From positions 22,345,001 through 22,409,000 of the forward strand of contig CM069877.1 in assembly GCA_036172665.1 (NCBI GenBank): a stretch of 64,000 nucleotides of DNA, in the 5' to 3' direction. The notes under the pieces were generated by a model. It saw only the letters and a program-made list of their open reading frames with translations. It was not told where the DNA came from and searched no databases. How positions within the stretch are numbered: the first letter of the stretch is position 1; each line of letters begins with the position of its first letter. This document shows, piece after piece, positions 1 through 11,700 of this stretch. This stretch comes from Prosopocoilus inquinatus. Lineage: Eukaryota > Arthropoda > Insecta > Coleoptera > Lucanidae. The position numbers were made by a program, and so were the translations under genes.

Positions 1-97
1 TCTATCATGTTATTTGACGTTTGGATGGACTCTAGTAACTCTGATGTGAGATACAAAGTTCTCGGACGCAGCAGAAGCTGGAAATAGTTTTAAAAGA

Positions 98-119
98 AAC
101 AACACGCATTAGCGTTGTT
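98..119. repeat. Imperfect dyad in each monomer (first instance)
   Basis: The arms aacaac and gttgtt flank acgcattagc. Pairing gives aacaac/gttgtt plus gc/gc closing an atta loop, with a two-base ac bulge on the left arm; an alternative short stem is acgc/gcgt around atta. Many monomers carry acgtattagcg, which turns one pair into a G-T wobble, and some have gcgttttt or gcagtgtt, which weaken the outer stem. Such dyads are common in satellites; a role in protein binding or cruciform formation is inference. Confidence 0.6.
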
Positions 120-134
120 CCTGTGATGTATCTA

Positions 135-140
135 ATCGAT
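135..140. other. Conserved ATCGAT (ClaI) site, first instance
   Basis: ATCGAT sits at offset 135-140 of nearly every monomer and usually overlaps GATC. Exceptions seen by eye include aatagatcc near 15,030 and 26,056, aaacgatcc near 11,006, tattcgatcc near 37,500, and atcgaccc near 11,604, 18,607, 22,482 and 22,928. Units with atcgattctt keep ATCGAT but lose GATC. It makes a practical register mark for the array. Confidence 0.85.
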
Positions 141-149
141 CCTTACTCA

Positions 150-1937
150 TCTATCATGTTATTTGACGTTTCGATGGACTCTAGTAACTCTGATGTGAGA
201 TACGAAGTTTTTGGGCGCAGCAGGAGCTGGAAATAGTTTTAAACAAAGCAACACGTATTAGCGTTGTTCCTGTGATGTACCTAATCGATCCTTACTCATC
301 TATCATGTTATTTTATGTTTGGATGGACTCCAGTAACTCTGATGTGAGATACAAAGTTTTTGGACGCAGCAGAAGCTGGAAATAGTTTTAAACGAAACAA
401 CACGCTTTAGCGTTTTTCCTGTGATGTATCTAATCGATCCTTACTCATCTATCATGTTATTTGACGTTTCGATGGACTCTAGTAACTCTGATGTGAGATA
501 CGAAGTTTTTGGGCGCAGCAGGAGCTGGAAATAGTTTTAAACAAAGCAACACGTATTAGCGTTGTTCCTGTGATGTACCTAATCGATCCTTACTCATCTA
601 TCATGTTATTTTATGTTTGGATGGACTCCAGTAACTCAGATGTGAGATACAAAGTTTTTGGACGCAGCAGAAGCTGGAAATAGTTTTGAACGAAACATCA
701 CGTATTAGCGTTATTCCTGTGATGTATCTAATCGATCCTTACTTAGCTACTATGTTATTTGACTTTTCGATGGACTCCAGTAACTCTATGGTGAGATACG
801 AAATTTTCGGACGCAGCAGAAGATGGAAATAGTTTTAAATGAAACAACACGCATTAGCGTTGTTCCTGTGATGTATCTAATCGATCCTTACTTATCTATC
901 ATATTATTTGATGTTTCGATGGACTCTAGTAACTCTGATGTGAGATACGAAGTTTTTGGGCGCAGCAGGAGCTGGAAATAGTTTTAAAAAAAGCAACACG
1001 TATTAGCGTTGTTCCTGTGATGTATCTAATCGATCCTTACTCATCTATCATGTTATTTGACGTTTCGAAGGACTCTAGTAACTCTGATGTGAGATACGAA
1101 GTTTTTGGGCGCAGCAGGAGCTGGAAATAGTTTTAAACAAAGCAACACGTATTAGCGTTGTTCCTGTGATGTACCTAATCGATCCTTACTCATCTATCAT
1201 GTTATTTTATGTTTGGATGGACTCCAGTAACTCTGATGTGAGATACAAAGTTTTTGGACGCAGCAGAAGCTGGAAATAGTTTTAAACGAAACAACACGCT
1301 TTAGCGTTTTTCCTGTGATGTATCTAATCGATCCTTACTCATCTATCATGTTATTTGACGTTTCGATGGACTCTAGTAACTCTGATGTGAGATACGAAGT
1401 TTTTGGGCGCAGCAGGAGCTGGAAATAGTTTTAAACAAAGCAACACGTATTAGCGTTGTTCCTGTGATGTACCTAATCGATCCTTACTCATCTATCATGT
1501 TATTTTATGTTTGGATGGACTCCAGTAACTCTGATGTGAGATACAAAGTTTTTGGACGCAGCAGAAGCTGGAAATAGTTTTGAACGAAACATCACGTATT
1601 AGCGTTATTCCTGTGATGTATCTAATCGATCCTTACTTAGCTACTATGTTATTTGACTTTTCGATGGACTCCAGTAACTCTATGGTGAGATACGAAATTT
1701 TCGGACGCAGCAGAAGATGGAAATAGTTTTAAATGAAACAACACGCATTAGCGTTGTTCCTGTGATGTATCTAATCGATCCTTACTTATCTATCATGTTA
1801 TTTGATGTTTCGATGGACTCTAGTAACTCTGATGTGAGATACGAAGTTTTTGGGCGCAGCAGGAGCTGGAAATAGTTTTAAAAAAAGCAACACGTATTAG
1901 CGTTGTTCCTGTGATGTATCTAATCGATCCTTACTCA
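150..1937 (+). repeat. Two tandem copies of a 6-monomer higher-order unit (894 bp)
   Basis: Copy 1 (150-1043) and copy 2 (1044-1937) share the order F G F G C F2. Both C units carry gacttttcg and agaagatgg, and both copies end in the same ttttaaaaaaagc run. Differences seen are G to A at 903 (atcatatta) and T to A at 1069 (cgaaggac). The near identity points to a recent tandem duplication. Each copy also holds an internal F-G dimer twice. Confidence 0.85.
169..185 (+). other. Partly CENP-B-box-like stretch (first TTCG instance)
   Basis: Offsets 20-36 of A, C, D and F monomers read TTTCGATGGACTCCAGT, or CTCTAGT at the end in F. Against the mammalian essential pattern NTTCGNNNNANNCGGGN it keeps TTCG, the central A, and the C and last G of CGGG, which is 7 of 9 fixed positions. 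Types B, E and G have TTTGG instead and lose the TTCG core. No binding protein can be inferred from this window, and the match may be chance. Confidence 0.35.
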
Positions 1938-2831
1938 TCTATCATGTTATTTTACGTTTGGATGGACTCCAGTAACTCTGATGTGAGATACAAAGTTTTT
2001 GGACGCAGCAGAAGCTGGAAATAGTTTTGAACGAAACAACACGTATTAGCGTTATTCCTGTGATGTATCTAATCGATCCTTACTTAGCTACTATGTTATT
2101 TGACGTTTCGATGGACTCCAGTAACTCTATGGTGAGATACGAAATTTTCGGACGCAGCAGAAGCTGGAAATAGTTTTAAACGAAACAACACGCATTAGCG
2201 TTGTTCCTGTGATGTATCTAATCGATCCTTACTCATCTATCATGTTATTTGGCGTTTCGATGGACTCCAGTAACTTTGATGTGAGATACGAAGTTCTCGG
2301 ACGCAGCTGTAGCTGGAAATAGTTTTAAATGAAACAACACGTATTAGCGTTGTTCCTGTGATGTATCTAATCGATCCTTACTCATCTATCATGTTATTTG
2401 GCGTTTCGATGGACTCCAGTAACTTTGATGTGAGATACGAAGTTCTCGGACGCAGCTGTAGCTGGAAATAGTTTTAAATGAAACAACACGTATTAGCGTT
2501 GTTCCTGTGATGTATCTAATCGATCCTTACTCATCTATCATGTTATTTTACGTTTGGATGGACTCCAGTAACTCTGATGTGAGATACAAAGTTTTTGAAC
2601 GCAGCAGAAGCTGGAAATAGTTTCAAACGAAACAACACGCATTAGCGTTGTTCCTGTGATGTATCTAATCGATCCTTACTCATCTATCATGTTATTTGGC
2701 GTTTCGATGGACTCCAGTAACTTTGATGTGAGATACGAAGTTCTCGGACGCAGCAGAAGCTGGAAATAGTTTCAAACGAAACAACACGCATTAGCGTTGT
2801 TCCTGTGATGTATCTAATCGATCCTTACTCA
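1789..2831 (+). repeat. 7-monomer block, copy 1 (F2 B' C A1 A1 B A2)
   Basis: Seven monomers in the order F2 B' C A1 A1 B A2, all 149 bp. The same order returns at 3577-4613. It overlaps the end of the preceding 6-monomer unit, whose last F2 is the first F2 here, so the two duplications are nested in time. Confidence 0.8.
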
Positions 2832-3576
2832 TCTATCATGTTATTTGGCGTTTCGATGGACTCCAGTAACTTTGATGTGAGATACGAAGTTCTTGGACTC
2901 AGCTGAAGCTAGAAATAGTTTTAAACGAAACAACACGCATTAGCGTTGTTCCTGTGCTGTATCTAATCGATCCTTACTTATCTATCAGGTTATTTGACGT
3001 TTCGATGGACTTCAGTAACTCTGATGTGAGATACGACGTTTTCGGACGCAGCAGAAGCTGGAAATAGTTTTAAACGAAACAACACGTATTAGCGTTGTTC
3101 CTGTGATGTATGTAATCGATCCTTACTCATCTATCATGTTATTTGACGTTTGGATGGACTCCAGTAACTCTGATGTGAGATACAAAGTTCTCGGACGCAG
3201 CAGAAGCTGGAAATAGTTTTAAAAGAAACAACACGCATTAGCGTTGTTCCTGTGATGTATCTAATCGATCCTTACTCATCTATCATGTTATTTGGCGTTT
3301 CGATGGACTCCAGTAACTTTGATGTGAGATACGAAGTTCTCGGACGCAGCTGAAGCTAGAAATAGTTTTAAACGAAACAACACGCATTAGCGTTGTTCCT
3401 GTGCTGTATCTAATCGATCCTTACTTATCTATCAGGTTATTTGACGTTTCGATGGACTCCAGTAACTCTGATGTGAGATACGACGTTTTCGGACGCAGCA
3501 GAAGATGGAAATAGTTTTAAATGAAACAACACGCATTAGCGTTGTTCCTGTGATGTATCTAATCGATCCTTACTTA
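2832..3576 (+). repeat. Satellite linker between block copies (A4 D E A3 D)
   Basis: Five 149-bp monomers, A4 D E A3 D, join the two copies of the 7-monomer block. The D units carry atcaggtta and gacgttttc; the first has acttcag and the last the agaagatgg tail. Nothing but satellite is present. Confidence 0.75.
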
Positions 3577-3723
3577 TCTATCATGTTATTTGATGTTTCG
3601 ATGGACTCTAGTAACTCTGATGAGATACGAAGTTTCTGGGCGCAGCAGGAGCTGGAAATAGTTTTAAACAAAGCAACACGTATTAGCGTTGTTCCTGTGA
3701 TGTATCTAATCGATCCCTACTCA
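3577..3723 (+). repeat. 147-bp monomer (2-bp deletion)
   Basis: The usual gatgtgagatac reads gatgagatac near 3620, losing one tg of a tgtg run. The unit becomes 147 bp, a multiple of three, so a reading frame that normally shifts at each monomer stays open over two units. That explains the spurious 101-codon frame here. Slippage on the dinucleotide is the simple explanation. Confidence 0.9.
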
Positions 3724-3868
3724 TCTATCATGTTATTTTACGTTTGGATGGACTCCAGTAACTCTGATGTGAGATACAAAGTTTTTGGACGCAGCAGAAG
3801 CTGGAAATAGTTTTGAACGAAACAACACGTATTACCGTTATTCCTGTGATGTATCTAATCGATCCTTA
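3724..3868 (+). repeat. 145-bp unit (4-bp deletion at its right edge)
   Basis: Where other C junctions read ccttacttagctac, this one reads ccttagctac (3861-3873). One of two adjacent ctta copies is gone, as expected from slippage. I saw this length nowhere else in the window, so it looks like a private event. Confidence 0.85.
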
Positions 3869-4613
3869 GCTACTATGTTATTTGACGTTTCGATGGACTC
3901 CAGTAACTCTATGGTGAGATACGAAATTTTCGGACGCAGCAGAAGCTGGAAATAGTTTTAAACGAAACAACACGCATTAGCGTTGTTCCTGTGATGTATC
4001 TAATCGATCCTTACTCATCTATCATGTTATTTGGCGTTTCGATGGACTCCAGTAACTTTGATGTGAGATACGAAGTTCTCGGACGCAGCTGTAGCTGGAA
4101 ATAGTTTTAAATGAAACAACACGTATTAGCGTTGTTTCTGTGATGTATCTAATCGATCCTTACTCATCTATCATGTTATTTGGCGTTTCGATGGACTCCA
4201 GTAACTTTGATGTGAGATACGAAGTTCTCGGACGCAGCTGTAGCTGGAAATAGTTTTAAATGAAACAACACGTATTAGCGTTGTTCCTGTGATGTATCTA
4301 ATCGATCCTTACTCATCTATCATGTTATTTTACGTTTGGATGGACTCCAGTAACTCTGATGTGAGATACAAAGTTTTTGAACGCAGCAGAAGCTGGAAAT
4401 AGTTTCAAACGAAACAACACGCATTAGCGTTGTTCCTGTGATGTATCTAATCGATCCTTACTCATCTATCATGTTATTTGGCGTTTCGATGGACTCCAGT
4501 AACTTTGATGTGAGATACGAAGTTCTCGGACGCAGCAGAAGCTGGAAATAGTTTCAAACGAAACAACACGCATTAGCGTTGTTCCTGTGATGTATCTAAT
4601 CGATCCTTACTCA

Positions 4614-4762
4614 TCTATCATGTTATTTGGCGTTTCGATGGACTCCAGTAACTTTGATGTGAGATACGACGTTTTCGGACGCAGCAGAAGCTGGAAATAG
4701 TTTTAAACGAAACAACACGTATTAGCGTTGTTCCTGTGATGTATGTAATCGATCCTTACTCA
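4614..4762 (+). repeat. Hybrid A/D monomer
   Basis: The left part is type A (ggcgtttcg, aactttgatg) and the right part type D (gatacgacgttttcgg). Copy 1 of the block has separate A4 and D monomers at this place (2832, 2981), so the hybrid is what an in-register exchange that removed one 149-bp unit would leave. Confidence 0.75.
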
Positions 4763-6550
4763 TCTATCATGTTATTTGACGTTTGGATGGACTCCAGTAA
4801 CTCTGATGTGAGATACAAAGTTCTCGGACGCAGCAGAAGCTGGAAATAGTTTTAAAAGAAACAACACGCATTAGCGTTGTTCCTGTGATGTATCTAATCG
4901 ATCCTTACTCATCTATCATGTTATTTGACGTTTCGATGGACTCTAGTAACTCTGATGTGAGATACGAAGTTTTTGGGCGCAGCAGGAGCTGGAAATAGTT
5001 TTAAACAAAGCAACACGTATTAGCGTTGTTCCTGTGATGTACCTAATCGATCCTTACTCATCTATCATGTTATTTTATGTTTGGATGGACTCCAGTAACT
5101 CTGATGTGAGATACAAAGTTTTTGGACGCAGCAGAAGCTGGAAATAGTTTTAAACGAAACAACACGCTTTAGCGTTGTTCCTGTGATGTATCTAATCGAT
5201 CCTAACTCATCTATCATGTTATTTGGCGTTTCGATGGACTCCAGTAACTTTGATGTGAGATACGAAGTTCTCGGACGCAGCTGTAGCTGGAAATAGTTTT
5301 AAATGAAACAACACGTATTAGCGTTGTTCCTGTGATGTACCTAATCGATCCTTACTCATCTATCATGTTATTTTACGTTTGGATGGACTCCAGTAACTCT
5401 GATGTGAGATACGACGTTTTCGGACGCAGCAGAAGCTGGAAATAGTTTTAAATGAAACAACACGTATTAGCGTTGTTCCTGTGATGTATGTAATCGATCC
5501 TTACTAATCTATCATGTTATTTGACGTTTGGATGGACTCCAGTAACTCTGATGTGAGATACAAAGTTCTCGGACGCAGCAGAAGCTGGAAATAGTTTTAA
5601 ATGAAACAACACGCATTAGCGTTTTTCCTGTGATGTATCTAATCGATCCTTACTCATCTATCATGTTATTTGACGTTTCGATGGACTCTAGTAACTCTGA
5701 TGTGAGATACGAAGTTTTTGGGCGCAGCAGGAGCTGGAAATAGTTTTAAACAAAGCAACACGTATTAGCGTTGTTCCTGTGATGTACCTAATCGATCCTT
5801 ACTCATCTATCATGTTATTTTATGTTTGGATGGACTCCAGTAACTTTGATGTGAGATACGAAGTTCTCGGACGCAGCTGTAGCTGGAAATAGTTTTAAAT
5901 GAAACAACACGTATTAGCGTTGTTCCTGTGATGTATCTAATCGATTCTTACTCATCTATCATGTTATTTGGCGTTTCGATGGACTCCAGTAACTTTGATG
6001 TGAGATACGAAGTTCTCGGACGCAGCTGTAGCTGGAAATAGTTTTAAATGAAACAACACGTATTAGCGTTGTTCCTGTGATGTATCTAATCGATCCTTAC
6101 TCATCTATCATGTTATTTTACGTTTGGATGGACTCCAGTAACTCTGATGTGAGATACAAAGTTTTTGAACGCAGCAGAAGCTGGAAATAGTTTCAAACGA
6201 AACAACACGCATTAGCGTTGTTCCTGTGATGTATCTAATCGATCCTTACTCATCTATCATGTTATTTGGCGTTTCGATGGACTCCAGTAACTTTGATGTG
6301 AGATACGAAGTTCTCGGACACAGCAGAAGCTGGAAATAGTTTCAAACGAAACAACACGCATTAGCGTTGTTCCTGTGATGTATCTAATCGATCCTTACTC
6401 ATCTATCATGTTATTTGGCGTTTCGATGGACTCCAGTAACTTTGATGTGAGATACGAAGTTCTTGGACTCAGCTGAAGCTAGAAATAGTTTTAAACGAAA
6501 CAACACGCATTAGCGTTGTTCCTGTGCTGTATCTAATCGATCCTTACTCA
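4763..6550 (+). repeat. Mixed satellite stretch (E F G A1 B/D E F G/A1 A1 B A2 A4)
   Basis: Twelve 149-bp monomers. Hybrids are B/D at 5359 and G/A1 at 5806. The run E F G A1 B/D E is a first version of an order that becomes common between 7 and 21 kb, but here it lacks the gatttactcc marker. No non-satellite sequence is present. Confidence 0.75.
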
Positions 6551-7985
6551 TCTATCATGTTATTTGGCGTTTCGATGGACTCCAGTAACTTTGATGTGAG
6601 ATGCGAAGTTCTCGGACGCAGCAGAAGCTGGAAATAGTTTCAAACGAAACAACACGCATTAGCGTTGTTCCTGTGATGTATCTAATCGATCCTTACTCAT
6701 CTATCATGTTATTTGGCGTTTCGATGGACTCCAGTAACTTTGATGTGAGATACGAAGTTCTTGGACTCAGCTGAAGCTAGAAATAGTTTTAAACGAAACA
6801 ACACGCATTAGCGTTGTTCCTGTGCTGTATCTAATCGATCCTTACTTATCTATCAGGTTATTTGACGTTTCGATGGACTGCAGTAACTCTGATGTGAGAT
6901 ACGACGTTTTCGGACGCAGCAGAAGCTGGAAATAGTTTTAAACGAAACAAGACGTATTAGCGTTGTTCCTGTGATGTATCTAATCGATCCTTTCTCATCT
7001 ATCATGTTATTTTACGTTTGGATGGACTCCAGTAACTCTGATGTGAGATACGACGTTTTCGGACGCAGCAGAAGCTGGAAATAGTTTTAAAAGAAACAAC
7101 ACGTATTAGCGTTGTTCCTGTGATGTATGTAATCGATCCTTACTAATCTATCATGTTATTTGACGTTTGGATGGACTCCAGTAACTCTGATGTGAGATAC
7201 AAAGTTCTCGGACGCAGCAGAAGCTGGAAATAGTTTTAAATGAAACAACACGCATTAGCGTTTTTCCTGTGATGTATCTAATCGATCCTTACTCATCTAT
7301 CATGTTATTTGACGTTTCGATGGACTCTAGTAACTCTGATGTGAGATACGAAGTTTTTGGGCGCAGCAGGAGCTGGAAATAGTTTTAAACAAAGCAACAC
7401 GTATTAGCGTTGTTCCTGTGATGTACCTAATCGATCCTTACTCATCTATCATGTTATTTTATGTTTGGATGGACTCCAGTAACTCTGATGTGAGATACAA
7501 AGTTTTTGGACGCAGCAGAAGCTGAAAATAGTTTTAAACGAAACAACACGCTTTAGCGTTGATCCTGTGATGTATCTAATCGATCCTAACTCATCTATCA
7601 TGTTATTTGGCGTTTCGATGGACTCCAGTAACTTTGATGTGAGATACGAAGTTCTCGGACGCAGCTGTAGCTGGAAATAGTTTTAAATGAAACAACACGT
7701 ATTAGCGTTGTTCCTGTGATGTATCTAATCGATCCTTACTCATCTATCATGTTATTTTACGTTTGGATTTACTCCAGTAACTCTGATGTGAGATACGACG
7801 TTTTCGGACGCAGCAGAAGCTGGAAATAGTTTTAAACGAAACAACACGTATTATCGTTGTTCCTGTGATGTATGTAATCGATCCTTACTAATCTATCATG
7901 TTATTTGACGTTTGGATGGACTCCAGTAACTCTGATGTGAGATACAAAGTTCTCGGACGCAGCAGAAGCTGGAAATAGTTTTAAA
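6551..7985 (+). repeat. 10-monomer block, copy 1
   Basis: Order A2 A4 D B/D E F G A1 B/D E. Private markers are gatgcgaag (about 6599), gactgcag (6876), gctgaaaatag (about 7500), gttgatcc (about 7560) and gatttactcc (7766). All recur at 8786-10220 with an offset of exactly 2,235 bp (15 monomers), and again near 15,938-17,340. Confidence 0.85.
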
Positions 7986-8785
7986 CAAAGCAACACGTAT
8001 TAGCGTTGTTCCTGTGATGTATCTAATCGATCCTTACTCATCTATCATGTTATTTTACGTTTGGATGGACTCCAGTAACTCTGATGTGAGATACAAAGTT
8101 TTTGGACGCAGCAGAAGCTGGAAATAGTTTTGAACGAAACAACACGTATTAGCGTTATTCCTGTGATGTATCTAATCGATCCTTACTTAGCTACTATGTT
8201 ATTTGACGTTTCGATGGACTCCAGTAACTCTATGGTGAGATACGAAATTTTCGGACGCAGCAGAAGCTGGAAATAGTTTTAAACGAAACAACACGCATTA
8301 GCGTTGTTCCTGTGATGTATCTAATCGATCCTTACTCATCTATCATGTTATTTGGCGTTTCGATGGACTCCAGTAACTTTGATGTGAGATACGAAGTTCT
8401 CGGACGCAGCTGTAGCTGGAAATAGTTTTAAATGAAACAACACGTATTAGCGTTGTTCCTGTGATGTATCTAATCGATCCTTACTCATCTATCATGTTAT
8501 TTGGCGTCTCGATGGACTCCAGTAACTTTGATGTGAGATACGAAGTTCTCGGACGCAGCTGTAGCTGGAAATAGTTTTAAATGAAACAACACGTATTGGC
8601 GTTGTTCCTGTGATGTATCTAATCGATCCTTACTCATCTATCATGTTATTTTACGTTTGGATGGACTCCAGTAACTCTGATGTGAGATACAAAGTTTTTG
8701 AACGCAGCAGAAGCTGGAAATAGTTTCAAACGAAACAACACGCATTAGCGTTGTTCCTGTGATGTATCTAATCGATCCTTACTCA
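7986..8785 (+). repeat. Five-monomer spacer between 10-monomer copies (B' C A1 A1 B)
   Basis: The order B' C A1 A1 B is the core of the 7-monomer block found at 1789 and 3577, now sitting between two copies of the 10-monomer block. The second A1 (8488) carries the marker ggcgtctcg at 8503, which recurs once at 15,655, exactly 48 monomers away. Confidence 0.75.
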
Positions 8786-11700
8786 TCTATCATGTTATTT
8801 GGCGTTTCGATGGACTCCAGTAACTTTGATGTGAGATGCGAAGTTCTCGGACGCAGCAGAAGCTGGAAATAGTTTCAAACGAAACAACACGCATTAGCGT
8901 TGTTCCTGTGATGTATCTAATCGATCCTTACTCATCTATCATGTTATTTGGCGTTTCGATGGACTCCAGTAACTTTGATGTGAGATACGAAGTTCTTGGA
9001 CTCAGCTGAAGCTAGAAATAGTTTTAAACGAAACAACACGCATTAGCGTTGTTCCTGTGCTGTATCTAATCGATCCTTACTTATCTATCAGGTTATTTGA
9101 CGTTTCGATGGACTGCAGTAACTCTGATGTGAGATACGACGTTTTCGGACGCAGCAGAAGCTGGAAATAGTTTTAAACGAAACAAGACGTATTAGCGTTG
9201 TTCCTGTGATGTATCTAATCGATCCTTTCTCATCTATCATGTTATTTTACGTTTGGATGGACTCCAGTAACTCTGATGTGAGATACGACGTTTTCGGACG
9301 CAGCAGAAGCTGGAAATAGTTTTAAAAGAAACAACACGTATTAGCGTTGTTCCTGTGATGTATGTAATCGATCCTTACTAATCTATCATGTTATTTGACG
9401 TTTGGATGGACTCCAGTAACTCTGATGTGAGATACAAAGTTCTCGGACGCAGCAGAAGCTGGAAATAGTTTTAAATGAAACAACACGCATTAGCGTTTTT
9501 CCTGTGATGTATCTAATCGATCCTTACTCATCTATCATGTTATTTGACGTTTCGATGGACTCTAGTAACTCTGATGTGAGATACGAAGTTTTTGGGCGCA
9601 GCAGGAGCTGGAAATAGTTTTAAACAAAGCAACACGTATTAGCGTTGTTCCTGTGATGTACCTAATCGATCCTTACTCATCTATCATGTTATTTTATGTT
9701 TGGATGGACTCCAGTAACTCTGATGTGAGATACAAAGTTTTTGGACGCAGCAGAAGCTGAAAATAGTTTTAAACGAAACAACACGCTTTAGCGTTGATCC
9801 TGTGATGTATCTAATCGATCCTAACTCATCTATCATGTTATTTGGCGTTTCGATGGACTCCAGTAACTTTGATGTGAGATACGAAGTTCTCGGACGCAGC
9901 TGTAGCTGGAAATAGTTTTAAATGAAACAACACGTATTAGCGTTGTTCCTGTGATGTATCTAATCGATCCTTACTCATCTATCATGTTATTTTACGTTTG
10001 GATTTACTCCAGTAACTCTGATGTGAGATACGACGTTTTCGGACGCAGCAGAAGCTGGAAATAGTTTTAAACGAAACAACACGTATTATCGTTGTTCCTG
10101 TGATGTATGTAATCGATCCTTACTAATCTATCATGTTATTTGACGTTTGGATGGACTCCAGTAACTCTGATGTGAGATACAAAGTTCTCGGACGCAGCAG
10201 AAGCTGGAAATAGTTTTAAATGAAACAACACGCATTAGCGTTTTTCCTGTGATGTATCTAATCGATCCTTACTCATCTATCATGTTATTTGACGTTTCGA
10301 TGGACTCTAGTAACTCTGATGTGAGATACGAAGTTTTTGGGCGCAGCAGGAGCTGGAAATAGTTTTAAACAAAGCAACACGTATTAGCGTTGTTCGTGTG
10401 ATGTACCTAATCGATCCTTACTCATCTATCATGTTATTTTATGTTTGGATGGACTCCAGTAACTTTGATGTTAGATACGAAGTTCTCGGACGCAGCTGTA
10501 GCTGGAAATAGTTTTAAATGAAACCACACGTATTAGCGTTGTTACTGTGATGTATCTAATCGATCCTTACTCATCTATCATGTTATTTTACGTTTGGATG
10601 GACTCTAGTAACTCTGATGTGAGATACGAAGTTTTTGGGCGCAGCAGGAGCTGGAAATAGTTTTAAACAAAGCAACACGTATTAGCGTTGTTCCTGTGAT
10701 GTACCTAATCGATCCTTACTCATCTATCATGTTATTTTATGTTTGGATGGACTCCAGTAACTCTGATGTGAGATACAAAGTTTTTGGACGCAGCAGAAGC
10801 TGGAAATAGTTTTGAACGAAACAACACGTATTAGCGTTGTTCCTGTGATGTATCTAATCGATCCTTACTTATCTATCAGGTTATTTGACGTTTCGATGGA
10901 CTCAAGTAACTCTGATGTGAGATACGACGTTTTCGGACGCAGCAGAAGCTGGAAATAGTTTTAAACGAAACAACACGTATTAGCGTTGTTCCTGTGATGT
11001 ATGTAAACGATCCTTACTAATCTATCATGTTATTTGACGTTTGGATGGACTCCAGTAACTCTGATGTGAGATACAAAGTTCTCGGACGCAGCAGAAGCTG
11101 GAAATAGTTTTAAATGAAACAACACGCATTAGCGTTTTTCCTGTGATGTATCTAATCGATCCTTACTCATCTATCATGTTATTTGACGTTTCGATGGACT
11201 CTAGTAACTCTGATGTGAGATACGAAGTTTTTGGGCGCAGCAGGAGCTGGAAATAGTTTTAAACAAAGCAACACGTATTAGCGTTGTTCCTGTGATGTAC
11301 CTAATCGATCCTTACTCATCTATCATGTTATTTTATGTTTGGATGGACTCCAGTAACTCTGATGTGAGATACAAAGTTTTTGGACGCAGCAGAAGCTGGA
11401 AATAGTTTTGAACGAAACATCACGTATTAGCGTTATTCCTGTGATGTATCTAATCGATCCTTACTTAGCTACTATGTTATTTGACGTTTCGATGGACTCC
11501 AGTAACTTTGATGTGAGATACGAAGTTCTCGGACGCAGCTGTAGCTGGAAATAGTTTTAAATGAAACAACACGTATTAGCGTTGTTCCTGTGATGTATCT
11601 AATCGACCCTTACTCATCTATCATGTTATTTTACGTTTGGATGGACTCCAGTAACTCTGATGTGAGATACGATGTTTTTGGACGCAGCAGAAGCTGGAAA

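Larger units (their letters stand above)
1..149 (+). repeat. First monomer, used as reference unit (type E)
   Basis: This is the register used for all offsets in this annotation. In order it holds tctatcatgttattt, a gacgtttgg block (offset about 17-25), the actctagtaac segment, the gtgagatacaaag segment, the acgcagcagaagctgg segment, an A/T-rich tract (81-94), the dyad (98-119), and the tgatgtatctaatcgatcc segment with ATCGAT at 135-140. It is type E (acaaagttctc) but has ctctagt where most E units have ctccagt, so it may be an E/F mosaic. Confidence 0.9.
3577..4613 (+). repeat. 7-monomer block, copy 2, with 2-bp and 4-bp deletions
   Basis: The order F2 B' C A1 A1 B A2 matches 1789-2831, but this copy is 6 bp shorter because of the 147-bp and 145-bp units listed separately. 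It is followed by a hybrid monomer rather than the A4 that follows copy 1, so the two copies diverge at the right edge. Confidence 0.8.

Noticed and set aside
135..140. ATCGAT as part of a Drosophila DRE-type regulatory site
   Set aside because: Only the inner six bases match; the flanks (taATCGATcc) do not form TATCGATA, and there is no gene for it to control.
1..149. Ancient half-monomer duplication (tgatgt appears twice, about 82 bp apart; ggcgtttcg resembles gcgttgttc)
   Set aside because: The two similarities have different offsets (about 82 and 96 bp) and are too short to support a common origin.
3505..3810. Open frame of 101 codons, plus strand
   Set aside because: It is the satellite read through two monomers. 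The frame survives only because the 147-bp unit is a multiple of three; ordinary 149-bp units shift frame. The protein shows the same sentence twice, with no domain.
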